Shown: positions 45,932 through 57,633 of the stretch, one piece after another
Numbering within the stretch: the stretch's first letter is position 1
How the letters are laid out: every line of letters begins with the position of its first letter
Notes under the pieces: generated by a model
Database searches by the model: none
What the model was told of the DNA's origin: nothing
The model's input: the letters and a program-made list of their open reading frames with translations, nothing else
NCBI GenBank assembly: GCA_024516035.1
Contig: CM044955.1
Span: 17,933,551-17,997,550, forward strand
DNA from: Bactericera cockerelli
Lineage: Eukaryota; Arthropoda; Insecta; Hemiptera; Triozidae
Direction: 5' to 3'
DNA length: 64,000 bases
Translations under genes and position numbers: made by a program

Positions 45932-48900
45932 TATTATTTTGAAGCATGAGCACGTGTTTTGTATATTATGCATAAGATAGAAGATGATACCGCAGAAGAC
46001 GTTAAAATATTCACGCTTAGGGGAAAAAACATAAATTACGGTTATAATTGAACCATTGCAATGTTGTCCTAAATTACAAGTGTACTAAAAATCATATTTT
46101 TTCCTTCTTTCTTTCATTGATGCTTGTTGTTGTGTATTTTTGCAGGAAGTGCCATTACAATAATTCTGATGAATGGCTAGAACACGTGCTACTACTAATG
46201 CATTTTTTTTGTGCATAAAATAACTTGTTTTGCATTGCGTGTTTGCTGCGTGGGGTCGTCGCCTTGAAGTCTAGTACTCTTGGAAACTTCTATTCTTTTA
46301 TCTTTATTAGATTATAGTGGTTCATGTCAACTTCTAGGGTCATACACACCACCGCCATGTACACTTAATTTTAAATATTCGTAAGCTATATTTGTTCAAT
46401 AAACTTTTTTCACTTTGCCTTTTCCCAAATGTGCTTAAGGTCGTCAGTGGTCAACCTCTTTCTTATGGTTGAGGTTGGTTGTTTCTGGCACAGTATCACT
46501 CCTAGTTCCACATTTCACAGCTGGATGACCTGCCTGACGCAAACCCTGTTAGGGTGCCAAGAATTCATGTTACTGTCTTTTGACTAGACATGACAGCTAT
46601 CGTACCTATCTGTTCAACGTCCCGCAGCGAGACAAGTGCTGGTCTTCAATAAATCTTCTAATTACGATGTTGCTCTCTCGTGCTGCTTAAATTGGCACTC
46701 AGTCACAGATCTATTGAACTCTCCATTACGTCTCAATTTGTTTGTCTGTCATCTTCATCATGTCTCAGAACCTCTATTTTTATCTGGACTCTAATTTCAA
46801 AATAACGTCGGATAATAGTTGCACATGTTGAAATGTACTTTTTTTTTGGCTTTGGGTTATTCTTCTTACATTGGGAATTTGTCATACAGCCATGAAATGT
46901 ACTTGATGTCTATACATTTAAAATTGATAGAAATCCTTTAACCGCAAAACCGCTGCTCAATATTACGAAGCTTCTTATGAGTGAAATTTCATCTGCTGAG
47001 GTTTTATCATTCCAAATGACAAGGAATTGGTAGTGGGTACTGTATGGAAGTATGTCAGAGGACTCGTGGATCAGTGAGGATTGAATTCTCGACGTCAGAG
47101 AAAGGACGATTCATCTCTTGAGCCACTAAAATGGGTTCCGCCACGCCGTCACCGCTTGTATTATACACGAGGGTTGTTTGAATTTGAATGATAATTCATC
47201 AAAAGCTTATCCACGCTGGACGTTGCTTGACTTCAGTGACTTCGAAAACTGGTGTATTCAACATGCCATCGACGCTGGCTAGTTGTTTTTTTTTTTTAAA
47301 TTGAGATCAATTCGTCTGGAACTATGATTCAGTCTGATGAATGGAATGACATCACCCATCAGGCGCAAGGTAACCTGATCGTTTCACACCCACCCCTCTA
47401 ATAATTTACCTGGTTCTTTACTCATGAATCGAAAGAACCAAGATGTTGCGAAATTATCGCACCTCTTCGCTTACCCCGACACAGGTCTAGCTGTCTAGTA
47501 GTTATCACTGTTATCAGTCTGTTGTGAAGTTGTCTCTGCTGTATGTACTCGCACTTAATTGATGTAGATAATTACTAGAAGATACCAGGAGAACTTTTTA
47601 CTTTCCTTATCCTATAGAAAGGAAAGTAATGGAATCACCCAAAACTTTCGATACTCAGTTTTCAGTGTCAAAACACGTTGTAGGGTCACCAGACCTAAAT
47701 CCAGAGTTTCAACCATTGGTCAGTGTATATGTGTGGTGTCACACCAGTTTATTCAATCTGTTTGACTCTCTTCAGCAGCCATCAGCTCTGAATGTTCAGA
47801 GTTTTTGATAAGTCCCTGAACTGATTTTTATCATTTTAACGGGTCAAGATCAGGATACTTGTTAGTTCGGTCCCCAGCTAGTATTTTTTCTGCTCTTGGA
47901 TTTTCGGGGTCCCGCTCATACTTCGTTGAAAAAAAAAATGAGTAGCTGCTTTATTATGAGCAGCGATTAATGGAGGAATTATTGGCAAGAATGTAAGATA
48001 TTGAGTTATTCAAGGAAAAGCAAAAGTCCTATTATTTTTCGCTACCCAATTAAATGGTGATATAATCATCAGTCATCACACAAAGAAGCACATTTATTTA
48101 TTTTCTTTATTAGTTGCATAAGAATAATTTAATGCATTACTTATTCTCAACAACTGCGGAAAACTTATTATTAAGAAATAATGGTACAAATACCAGATCA
48201 GTTAATGATGAATTATGTAATCTTCTCTGCTATGGGATATGGAGAGTAGTTTTCTGATTGCTAGATTCTAAAAAGAGTGAAAATGTAAGTTGTAACACCT
48301 TCACACAATAGTCTCAACTATTTCTCAAACAAATCAATTATAACTCTTTTTAGATTATACAAGTTGAAGCATGGTTCTGATTTGAATGTCATGCGTGGTT
48401 CTAATTAGGATCTTGAAAACTATGAGTGAAAAAGCTCAATATTTGGAAAGTTTTCCATTTGACTGAGCTGTGAAGACTGTCTTATTCTGCCATAGAATTG
48501 TACTTATCGAGGTATGCTGGGGTATTTTTAAGAAAAAGCTGAACAAAATTCCAGCTCAATTGTGGTTCCAGAGTTTTAAGAGTTAAAACACACACACCAT
48601 TTCAGTAAGCCCGTTTTTCCAAATGGGATAATTTATTGTAATGTCCCTGCTGGATTTTGAACAGGCGCGGAGGCCTCTGTTATCAGACTAACCCCTTGAC
48701 CAGTGAGCTACCGAGACAGTACTTGTACAAATAAGTACTCGATATTAAGTTATGTATGAGATAATATTATTCAAAGTTACTAGCACAGAGCTTTCAAGGA
48801 CTCGGGCCAATGTTAGTTACATGGTCTGAGACTTCCACTTTTGTTAAGACAAATATTACTTGTTGTGTTATGATGACCAATTTTTACGTTAGCTACAATT

Positions 48901-49280
48901 TTTTATATTAACTTAGAACATTTTTTCTCTTTAAAAAAAAAATACATAATAGGCCAGTCGAAATACAAAATTGTTGCAGTTCCAAAAATGTAAAAGAAAA
49001 TAACAATTGTATGAACCTAAAAAATGTTTCGATTGGTTTGTACATATAATTCGACGTAGAATTTTATCGTTTTTTTATTTATTGAACAATAATTAAAAGA
49101 GAGGTCCACAACAGAAGAAGATAAGGAGTTCTTGCCCCTTATCGTCTTTAATGTCGAATAGAGAATAATGTTCTCTCGAGTTTTGCGCCGTTTACGACTA
49201 CAGAAAAGATAAAGAAAAACTGTGAAGTTTTGACTGTTTTATTTTTACAAAACTTCAAAAACTTAAGCCTATGCTGCGGG
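45932..49280. other. intron 3, repeat relics, no exon
   Basis: It contains a family T repeat (46425-46640), a family S fragment (about 47185-47290) and a left-end fragment of repeat B (about 47600-47640, ACTTTCCTTATCCTATAGAA). It also has minus-strand tRNA-like heads near 47085-47145 and 48655-48715. No coding exon was seen. Confidence 0.45.
46425..46640 (+). repeat. dispersed repeat T, copy 1
   Basis: It shares with 52725-52925 the blocks CTTTGCCTTTTCCC, GGTTGTTTCTGGCAC / TTGGTTCTGGCAC, AACCCTGTT and TGTTCAACGTCC. Shorter matches occur near 55757 and, inverted, near 57125-57205. The class is unknown. Confidence 0.6.
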
Positions 49281-49497
49281 CAGGCGCGGTCGGTGGGAAA
49301 ATATTTTGGTGCTGCTGCCACATAAAACGGACTTTGAGTCGCTCTTTCAGTATGTAAACAGTTTAGAGTTTGTTTACCATGCCAATCATAATTATGTATT
49401 AATTATTCTAGAAACATGTGATCTGATAATTTTCATTGTGTACGAGTAAGAATATCCTCTCTTTTTTGCGTCCGGGGGTTAGCACCGGCCGCGCCTG
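49281..49497. mobile_element. hAT-type MITE, 217 bp
   Basis: The terminal inverted repeats are CAGGCGCGGTCGGTG / CACCGGCCGCGCCTG, close to the hAT end CAGGGGCGG. The 8-bp flanks are GCTGCGGG and GTTGTGGG, an imperfect duplication with two C/T differences. The interior is non-coding. The superfamily assignment rests on end sequence and 8-bp duplication length. Confidence 0.7.
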
Positions 49498-50652
49498 GTT
49501 GTGGGAAATTTAAAAAAATAGTAATATACTTTTTATCAAAATAAAAAGTACTTAAAATATTTCTCCATTTATGGATATTGGGTATTATTGTCGTAAAAAA
49601 ATCGTAATTTCAATTATATACAAGGCCATGTTATTATTATTGCCCGGTTCTATTTCCAATATGCAATGTAAAATATATGTTTTTTTTTTTAACTTTTTAC
49701 GAGGGGTATTTTTTTTTTTTTTTTTTTTTTAAATATAAATATCGTTTAACTACTAGTGGCTGTCTGAGCTAAACCTAAGCCCGTAGTTAGTGTTAATCTT
49801 GTGGCTCCTACAGAGTGAGAGAAATCTTTGACATGTGAGAGACATGTTCAAAATTTCATGTGTCTCGTTTTAACCATTTTACATCCTCTACCTAGTTTTC
49901 TGAATTTTGTTGAGTTTTTTTAAGAAATAAATAATAATTCTAGCTCATCATGTATTTACCATTGTAATCCATTAAAATAAATGAACAGAATGAATCAATG
50001 ACTTAATCCAACCGATTCAAATTATGTCTAGCTGAAATTTATGCCTATACAGTATACTGAGTATACACCCAAAAAACTATAGTTGGAAACAAGGCCAAGT
50101 CCCACGATTGCTATTCAAAAAGTTTCAGCCTATAAAAGTATTATTGATATCTCATGGCGGACAAGTACCTTGTTACTATACCATGCTTTATTATTATTTT
50201 TTTTTTTTCGGAAATTGATATTTTATCAATGTTGTCTATTTTACTTTTACTTTTAAATGAATCAGGTAAAAACTGTAAAGTGAAAATGTAATATGATTAG
50301 CTTTATTGTAATAAGAAAAATGCAATAATAATAAGTCAAATTTTGATGGAGGATCTAAATATGCAATAAAATTTAGATCAATCCAATTCAAACCCTGAAG
50401 TTTACCTTGAAATAAAGTTTACCTGGTATGCAATAAAATTTAGATCAATCCAATTCAAACCCTGAAGTTTACCTTGAAATAAAGTTTACCTGGTAGATTT
50501 GTAGAGGTCATCAAAAGGTAATCAAGTTCGGAATAAATTTTCTGTACGTACAATAGTTTTCGAGAAAAATCGACCTCGTCACTGAAACGGGTCCACCCTG
50601 TATGTAGAACATCAAGATCCCTGAAGTGATTCCGTGATAAAACTACCTTTTT
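49498..50652. other. intron 3, AT-rich, no exon
   Basis: It holds two poly-T runs (about 49680 and 49715), the 67-bp doublet at 50361 and an orphan CAGGGTG-type end (CCACCCTGTATG at about 50591-50602). Nothing coding was seen. Confidence 0.4.
50361..50494. repeat. 67-bp direct tandem duplication
   Basis: Two adjacent identical units start at 50361 and 50428 with ATGCAATAAAATTTAGATCA. It is a simple recent local duplication. Confidence 0.9.
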
Positions 50653-50792
50653 ACTTTCCTTATCCTATAATAAGGAAAGTATTGTATTCGTCGAAAATTT
50701 GACCTACCCAGTTTTTCACATTTCTGGACGAATTATAGCCTCAGGATACCAAAAAAGTTGTTTTCAGCCATTGGTCCGTGCGTCTGTCTGTC

Positions 50793-50832
<40 letters not shown>

Positions 50833-51326
50833 CAGGATATCTCGAGAACGGTAAGAGCTAGAGACTTGAAATTTGGTATGCTAATTATAATTATACACCA
50901 GACGAACCACGAAACTTTTGGTTGCAATCGGCCGCAGACTGCGGCCGCAGGACCGCAAATATTGGCCGCAAGTGCCGCTTCTTTGAATTGGTTAAAGATA
51001 CAAAAAAATATTAGAGAACAATTATGTCTTAGATTAAAAAAATAATAGGGGTCTCTTCTGATCATTTTTTTGATATCTTGAACTTTTTGGACCTCGGCCC
51101 CAATTTACCGGTATTTTGGGGGGGACCCGCTTTGATTAACTTTTTTATTATTTATCGTAGATGGGGGTTGTGACATATCAAATCCAATGATTTTGAGGTG
51201 CTGATTACGAATTTGATATTGATTTTTAGCTAAATGTTACCTTTGAGTCACCAGTGGCTTTTGGTCCTGTTCCAATTCCTTATAATTATGATAAGGAAAG
51301 TCGTGTGATGTTTACACCAGATTTTT
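50653..51326 (+). repeat. repeat family B, copy 3
   Basis: It has the same terminal hairpin ACTTTCCTTAT...ATAAGGAAAGT and the same right end CACCAGATTTTTT as 15426-16775. It has scattered substitutions and a longer TG microsatellite. It shows that the unit boundaries are those of a dispersed element. Confidence 0.85.
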
Positions 51327-51398
51327 TAAAAACAAAATAATAACATCAAGACTAAAAATAAAACAAGAAGGCCCGATTGATGGATAAGGCAAGGCGGC

Positions 51399-52035
51399 TT
51401 ACTTGTAATCGGAGGTCTGTGGTTTAGGTCTCAATTTATTTATTGATCGTATGACTGTTTTATTTTTCAAAATAAACCGGTACAATATAAAGGAGAGAAG
51501 AATGAATACTAATATGACAACAAAGAAAATTAAATAACAGAGGAAAAGGCTAGAATGAAACAGAAAGATTTTATCAAATTCTATTGTTGCTTCAGATCCT
51601 TTGAAAAAATCATCAAAATTACCATGATAGAATGTTATAGGGCAATCCATGATAATGTGTACAATGGTTTGGTTTGATGCACCACAGTTACAAATTGGTG
51701 AGGGCTTGATTTCATATTTGTACATTAGATCATTACACTTGTCAACGTTTTTTCGAATCCTTCTTAATCCAACCCAAGATCGTCTAGGTAGATCAAAGCC
51801 AGGTGTTGCGGTTTGAATGCACGGTAGTTTCTTCATGGTTTCGGTGGCTTCTTCATCCTATCACCTTCACCAAGCAGATGGTATGTTGAAATCTTCTTCG
51901 ATAAGTTGTTTGGCTGTTTTGTCTACGAGGATGTCAGGATTTCAAACGGATGGTATCCAGGTTTGGAATATCAAAATGGATCTGCAGTTCTCCTTTCTCT
52001 ACTATCTTGTTGTACTCTCGGAGCAGGTGTTGTTT
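51399..52035 (-). pseudogene. 3' end of a degraded LINE (second family)
   Basis: The minus strand 51836-51560 encodes LPRRSWVGLRRIRKNVDKCN, followed by SPICNCGASNQTIVHIIMDC. This is the C-x-C...QT-x-x-HI-x-x-x-C pattern found after the reverse transcriptase in Jockey/CR1-like elements. Upstream (51837-52035, minus) the frame holds ILVDKTAKQLI-like sequence but has several stops. The catalytic reverse transcriptase region is absent. The clade is not decided. Confidence 0.6.
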
Positions 52036-52724
52036 TCTAAGAATCAAATATTTAGAAAAGCGAGTTTGAGTAGTTATGATATAACGATTGTGATAACACT
52101 TAAATATGATTGACTAGAAGGTAGAAAAACAGAAATGAAACTGTGCAAAGGAGTTAAACAAGGAGATGTGGCTAGAAAAGAAGATTTAAAATTATTCTCG
52201 ATGCTATTCCACGTTGGAGTTATTCGTATTGTTGTTTCGGGAAATCAACTCTTTTTCTTACAGTAATGAGAAATTTCTTATCCATCTCTACAGCTGGCCA
52301 TCATTCTAAAAAATTAGCATATGTATAGAACCAAGGCCAGGACAAGTCAGAATATGCTGACAGCACACAATACAGGGCTGCGTGAATATGCTAGTTTGGT
52401 GAGGCTACCATGTTACACGTGCAGAAGATGACCTCTTGGCGTATACAGGGTGTGAAATAGGTTTTTATCGATATGGATATTCAGAACTATTACCTGCTGA
52501 TGAGAGCAAATAAGCTCGAAACAGCTGTCCAGGTATGTTCTGGCATTCATGTACATCTAGTACAACTTCTAACTTTTCTGCTTATACTGATACTGATATA
52601 CTGATATATTTGCTCTCATAATTATTTTATCGAACGCTTAAAATTTGAGTAAAGTGAAAATCCATTCACCTCTCATTTCTTTATGTAATATTCTTGCACT
52701 CTTTATATCTTCTTCTTTCACTTT

Positions 52725-52925
52725 GCCTTTTCCCCATCCTACTTGGCGTCAGCATTATTCAAGGTATTCCTCATAGTTGAGCTTAGTTGGTTCTGGCACT
52801 CCTACTTCCATATTCTTAAAGCCAACCCTGTTCAGGACGCCAATGAGTTGTGTTATTGTCTCTTGGGCCGACATGGCTAGTACCGTAGTTTTTGTTCAAC
52901 GTCCTCCAGCGATACATTTACAGGA
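52725..52925 (+). repeat. dispersed repeat T, copy 2
   Basis: See 46425. It shares TTGCCTTTTCCC, TTGGTTCTGGCACTCCTA, AACCCTGTTCAGGACGCC and GTTCAACGTCC. No terminal repeats were seen. Confidence 0.6.
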
Positions 52926-53084
52926 AAATTTGTTACGCAGAGTTGTCTTTTGGTGCACTTAGGTACAAATTATTTTTCCGAAATCCTAAAAGACGCCAAC
53001 CACATATAAAATATCAGAAAATTGACTATCTTGATTTTTGACATTTTCATGTCTTTGCTCTGGCACATAACCAAAATTATGTGA

Positions 53085-53180
53085 CGAAATTACGTAACGA
53101 AATTATGTAACGATATTATGTAACGATATTATGTAACGATATTATGTAACGATATTATGTATCGATATTATGTAACGAAA
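53085..53180. repeat. 13-bp tandem repeat CGATATTATGTAA
   Basis: Five to six near-perfect units, preceded by variants with GAAATTACGTAAC. It runs into a CGATATT-rich palindromic stretch to about 53280. Confidence 0.85.
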
Positions 53181-53747
53181 TATCGAATTGTAAAGGGAGA
53201 GAAGTCTTCTAATATCGGATATCGATATTATGGTTTCGATATTATCGATATACCTAATATCGATATTTTCGTTTCGATATTGCAACCCTAAGAGAAGAGG
53301 GAAAGTGTGTGTCATGCGCACAATACGAAATTTGGTCAGTTGGGTTTTGGACCTTGAATAGTAAAGATGAAAATGTCGAAATGGTTGCAGACTCGTATGC
53401 AAGCGTTTTTTTTAAACAAAAATTTAACATCGCTTTCAACTGCATGGTCAAATCAGTAGTCACCGTGGCAGAGCGCGCTAGGCATTTCGAGATGACCTCG
53501 CTCTCTCTCTGCAAAAATTTTTTTTATTTGAGTCCATTGATTTTTTTTCTTTTGTTTTTTTTTGGTTTAACAACCTTTTTAACTGCAAGGTCATTCTATC
53601 GACGGATGTTTATTTTTCCATTGGCACTGGTTATTCTCCTTATCGTGGGAATTTGCCATACAGCCAATGAATTCAGTCCGTTTGGAAAGTATGGATAAAT
53701 AGCTTGTGCGTATATGTTATGAACTGCATGTTTCTGGTTGGTTACAG

Positions 53748-53929
53748 GATCTGGACCTCACATTTGAGTATGTCTCCACCCAATGCTACCAGCTGGTCGT
53801 GCAACCCTTCATATCTCACGACTCGCAGATACAACTCTACTCCAACTGGCACTCCATCCAGACCAAGTACAAGCCTGTGCACCCTCATCTCTTTGTCCCT
53901 CAGTTTGACTGGCGCCATGATCAGTTAGA
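53748..53929 (+). CDS. gene 2, exon 4 of the SEFIR receptor (ectodomain)
   Basis: The acceptor is TTACAG and the donor GTGAGT, giving 182 bases entering in phase 0 and leaving in phase 2. It encodes 60 residues starting DLDLTFEYVSTQCYQLVVQP and ending near FDWRHDQL. The pattern is of beta strands with one cysteine and an aromatic-rich end, as in a receptor ectodomain. GC content is far above the intron. Exons 3 and 4 are separated by the 20.4-kb intron holding the LINE. The frame opening at a chance ATG at 53706 is not the real start. Confidence 0.75.
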
Positions 53930-53944
53930 GTGAGTTTTTCTTTT

Positions 53945-54143
53945 CTTTATTGGGTTCACCGTCGCTTTCAACTGCATGGACATATCACGACGGGGGTTTC
54001 ACGCTCCACTGAAAAAAACCAGCATCACGAGGGTTTGTATTCGCATGGTCACTCATCCATTTCCTAGCCTTGCTGGACGTTGGTTAACTTCAGTGACAGA
54101 ACGAGAACTGGTGTATTCGGCGTGCCATCGACGCTGGCTTTAG
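53945..54143 (+). repeat. dispersed repeat S, copy 3
   Basis: It starts just after the exon 4 donor with CACCGTCGCTTTCAACTGCA, contains TATCACGACGGGGGTTTCAC and ends GTGCCATCGACGCTGGCTTT. It fills about a third of intron 4. Confidence 0.65.
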
Positions 54144-54360
54144 CGTAAGTATGTTGTGAATCCATACAAAATGCAAATCCACTGGTACTTACTTTCATTA
54201 TGATTTTCTTCAGTTATTCGTAAACGACACGCCGCATCGAACATGTAAAGTACGCCACTCACTTGAACTATAACACTGTAGTTGGCTTGGGTATAAGTAG
54301 TACTGTCGGCTACGAAAGCTTTTGTGCAACTGCGACCTTCCATTTATCTTTTGTGACATT

Positions 54361-54493
54361 AAGGGCGGAATTAATAGACAACATCAATAACTTAAGTCGT
54401 TGGTAAGTGTCGATTTTCTCTATCTTACACAGTACGCAATCCCTGACTTAGCGCCACAGAGGTATTACAAAAACGTCTATTAATTCCGCCCTA
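54361..54493. mobile_element. MITE M1, copy 3
   Basis: Complete inverted ends AAGGGCGGAATTAATAGAC / GTCTATTAATTCCGCCCT. The interior is in the opposite orientation to 19711 and 59502. It lies in intron 4, 50 bp before exon 5. Confidence 0.85.
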
Positions 54494-54543
54494 AATCGCT
54501 GTTCTTGTAACTTTGTACCACTGTTATTTCAACTGCTACACAG

Positions 54544-54707
54544 GAACTCTGTCACCGTGCGACTCATCATTCACTCAGACCTGACCATGCGTCCCCTGGC
54601 GTCCTGTGTGGAGATCATGTCCGGAGTGGATGCCGCGGGTCAACATGCATGCTACGAGTCCGGCAACCGGATGTCTCAATGTCTGGTCTGGTTCGGGAAT
54701 ACTGATG
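54544..54707 (+). CDS. gene 2, exon 5 of the SEFIR receptor (ectodomain)
   Basis: The acceptor is ACACAG and the donor GTGAGT. The 164 bases enter in phase 2 and leave in phase 1. Coding begins (E)NSVTVRLIIHSDLTMRPLA and ends CLVWFGNTD(G). Three cysteines occur in 54 residues, plus beta-strand-like alternation. It joins exon 4 without a shift: GA from exon 4 plus G here makes one glutamate codon. Confidence 0.75.
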
Positions 54708-54829
54708 GTGAGTTGCTATTACCAAGACCATCTGGTCAAAAGTACGATTATTTGATACTGAGACGATCAAATGTGATTGCAGCCAAACAAAAGTCGAGCG
54801 CCAATCTATATCTTTGCCGTGTCCGACAC

Positions 54830-55015
54830 TTCCCGGTAGCTCGGTGGTCACAGTGTCGACATTGGCCTGGTAACCTAGAAGTTGCGGGTTCGAAACCCAG
54901 ATGGGACAAGACAAGTTAGCCCCTTATGTGGAATTTTGACCACATAATAAGTACGTCTTGGGCTTACTGCTGGAATAATGGGTTGTGTATGTACGTAAGC
55001 CGATATTATTATTAT
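54830..55015 (+). mobile_element. tRNA-derived SINE, family 3
   Basis: The head has TAGCTCGGTGG (A-box) and GCGGGTTCGAAACCC (B-box). The body shares only GACCACATAATAA with family 2 and ends in TTATTATTATTA. It lies in intron 5 of gene 2. Confidence 0.75.
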
Positions 55016-55093
55016 TAGTTTACTTTACTCTAAGTTACTTGTGCGACACGGTGGGATTGTATTATGTTATTGAGAGTGATCAACCGTACATTG

Positions 55094-55300
55094 GTAAGGT
55101 GCTAGTCTGGCAATCCAGGTAGCGTAGGGATCCGTTGGTTCGAATTACATCTAATGCATGGATTATCCCTTATTTATTTGATTATATGATATGACTACAA
55201 AATAGAAGCACTCTGAAGTTTAGGTGGTAGAAAATAGTTCAAGCAGTGACCTCACCTAGTCGTTACATTCCACTAAAGAGTCTTATTTTAATTATAATAA
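55094..55300 (+). mobile_element. SINE family 2, copy
   Basis: A head resembling 43709 (AATCCAGGTAGCGTAGGGATCC, GTTGGTTCGAATTAC) and the body block GTTTAGGTGGTAGAAAATAG. Moderately diverged, in intron 5. Confidence 0.7.
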
Positions 55301-55827
55301 TAAAATTATCATTATTTTTAGTATTGGCTGTACGGAATGGCCTACCAATGCCAAAAAAAAACAGCCAAAAAAAAAAACAGACTTGAAACAAATGATGTAA
55401 TTAGTACTTGTAAAAACCTAATTATTATTGCCATGCGCGGAAAATTGACAGCGCTAGAGTATGCAATTTAGGTACTCATTAAATTAACGTGTCATAATAA
55501 GTATGCAATTATAACTTGATTAAAGCATAAAATATGAGGTTTAAAAAATTATTATGGAAGTAACCACTGCTCTAAATAGTTAAATGCATAGGTCGAATGG
55601 ACCAATCTCTGATATGGTTTAAAAACTCGTGTATCTGAAACACTCTTCTCGGATTCAATTCTACCAAATAGCAAAATTTTATGAAAAGCTAATCTTCACA
55701 GATCTGGTAGTCTTCATTTCTAGATTTCTTTCTTGCAACCGAAACTCTGTCCGTCTTCTTTCACCTTTTCCCAAATGTGCTTGGAGTCAGCATTGTTTAA
55801 CCTTAACATGCAAAGTGGACCACCCTC

Positions 55828-55917
55828 AGAGTCTTATTGTTATGTGGCCACAAACTCAAATTAATAAGGAAAAATTCATGCACTGGGTGGTATTCGAACC
55901 AACGGACTACCCTTAAC
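55828..55917 (-). mobile_element. SINE family 2, fragment
   Basis: The minus strand reads GGTTCGAATACCACCCAGTG, then CATGAATTTTTCCTTATTAA and GTGGCCACATAACAATAAGA. The 3' body is cut short. Confidence 0.6.
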
Positions 55918-56214
55918 TATTTTACTTTTTTTACGAGGGGAAATTTTTTTCAATGAAACAGTGAACCCGATACGCAAATAGCAAACAAAACCGAACCCAA
56001 GAACAAGGACCACCGGGTATAAACACATAGTGATATGTATCTACACCCCCAAGTCCCAGTTATCGAAAAAGGCTTTACCAACTATGAGATCGGGAGAATG
56101 GGGTTTGGCAAACCCACTAAAAAAAAACCCTCGTTGAACCAAGGTAGAAAATCTGGGAACTATAATATTGCATCCAGCTAACCATTTTACTACCAGTGCA
56201 TATTGACTACCTAC

Positions 56215-56618
56215 TAGAGATGTATGAAGATTGAACGACTGACTCGAATGAACTAAGTAATTCTGCTGAACGATTGAACTATTGAACTAAACTCAGTGAA
56301 CGATTAGTTCATTTAGTTCCTTAGCAGTTCCATTCACACAATACCTGAACGAGCAAGGAATATCGTTCTGAAATTCCGAACTAGGTACCTAGGATTAGTT
56401 CTGAACGAGAATAAAGTCAACTGAAAGTAAGCGATCTGATTGGTTACGCGAACATGCTAGGGTCTCCCTCTACCGAATTTAAAACATTTGAAACTTAATA
56501 CAATAAACTCTTTGACTAAACTACTGAACTAAATGAACGACTTAAAAGAACTAGTTCTTCTAAGTGACTAAAAACTAAATGATCCGATCATCAGACTGAA
56601 CTAAACTTGTCAACACTA
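56215..56618. mobile_element. hAT-type MITE, 404 bp, with 8-bp duplication
   Basis: The target duplication CTACCTAC lies at 56207-56214 and 56619-56626. The ends are TAGAGATGTATG on the left and TAGTGTTGACAAG inward from the right, matching hAT-type TAGnGnTG ends. The interior is packed with GAACTAA/TTAGTTC motifs in both orientations. It lies 30 bp before the duplicated exon 6 region. Confidence 0.8.
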
Positions 56619-56650
56619 CTACCTACGATTGACTTGACTAGTTACGCTAC

Positions 56651-56727
56651 CTAAAATTCAAGCGGTTCTCAAAATATGTCCAACTATTTCTCTCGCCCCC
56701 CAGGGGATGCCTCGCTGCACAGGTGCG
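56651..56727 (+). pseudogene. duplicated 5' start of exon 6 (dead copy A)
   Basis: It repeats the acceptor region and the first 24 exon bases of exon 6: AATTCAAGCGGTTCTCAAAA ... CAG|GGGATGCCTCGCTGCACAGG. It then diverges into ATAACG and a TAA triplet run. If spliced from exon 5 it would reach TAA after nine residues. The intact version lies 102 bp downstream. Confidence 0.75.
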
Positions 56728-56805
56728 AATAACGCTCACTATAATAATAATAATAAAATTCAAGCGGTTCTCAAAATATGTCCAACTATTTCTCTCTCGC
56801 CCCAG

Positions 56806-57004
56806 GGGATGCCTCGCTGCACAGGTGCGACAAGGAGCGAGACGTGGCGAGCAGGGGCGTGTCCAGGTGCGCGAGTGCGACAGAGAATGAGCTGGTGTGC
56901 TCGGTGGAGAAGTGACGGCGGGGAACTACTGCGTGGTGATGAGGTTCCTGGATGAGAGGTGCCAGGGGAGTGAGAGTGCGTGCTCCTGGCACAAGATGTT
57001 CGTG
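56806..57004 (+). CDS. gene 2, exon 6 of the SEFIR receptor, with a frameshift
   Basis: The acceptor CCCCAG and the phase-1 join to exon 5 give GDASLHRCDKERDVASRGVS, continuing to CSVEK and then TGA at 56913-56915. From about 56918 another frame reads GNYCVVMRFLDERCQGSESA and CSWHKMFV up to a GTGAGT donor. A single missing base near 56912 would explain both halves. The other copies of the 3' half also show one more G at the donor (GTGGGTGAG instead of GTGGTGAG). So this copy lacks two Gs relative to a consistent gene, and it is either a sequencing or assembly error or real decay. Four or more cysteines fit the membrane-proximal ectodomain. Confidence 0.6.
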
Positions 57005-57059
57005 GTGAGTGTGCTTCTGTTTTTTACGAGTTTTTTCGATTGAGAAAACAGGGGACGTT

Positions 57060-57096
<37 letters not shown>

Positions 57097-57372
57097 AATA
57101 TATATAATTTCTCGTAAAAATTATCCATAAAAAAAAATGTGCCAAAACCAATCAACCTCAACCATGAGGTTGAACAACGTCGACCCTGCTTGAGCGGGAT
57201 AAGACAGAGTAAAAGAAGAAGATATTTAATTTCATTGTACAGTTTTTTTCATTACAATCCCCTTGAAGTACAATATCTTTTGTACTTTTGAGGGGGAAAT
57301 GTGTAAGTTTGAGTTATGGTGTCTCAATTGTAGTGGGTAGCGCAGAATAATAGGACCAGAATAATACGGCAG

Positions 57373-57456
57373 GGAACTACTGCGTGGTGATGAGGTTCCT
57401 GGATGAGAGGTGCCAGGGGAGTGAGAGTGCGTGCTCCTGGCACAAGATGTTCGTGG
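57373..57456 (+). CDS. duplicate 3' half of exon 6, with its own splice sites
   Basis: An AGGGAACTACTGCGTGG copy preceded by ACGGCAG, a usable acceptor, and followed by G|GTGAGT. Read from exon 5 (phase 1) it gives GNYCVVMRFLDERC...HKMFV in frame and leaves in phase 1, which suits exon 7. It may be a real alternative exon that bypasses the frameshifted copy, or a duplication relic. Confidence 0.45.
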
Positions 57457-57633
57457 GTGAGTGTGCATCTCTGTTTTTACGAGTATGTGGTTCGATTGAG
57501 AAAACAGGGAGAGTTGTTATTGTTTTTTTTATTATTATTATTATTTTTTTTTTTTTTTTTTTTTGAATATACATATTTAATTCCATTCTACAGTTTTTTC
57601 ATTACAATTCCCTTGAAGTACAATAATCCTCCT

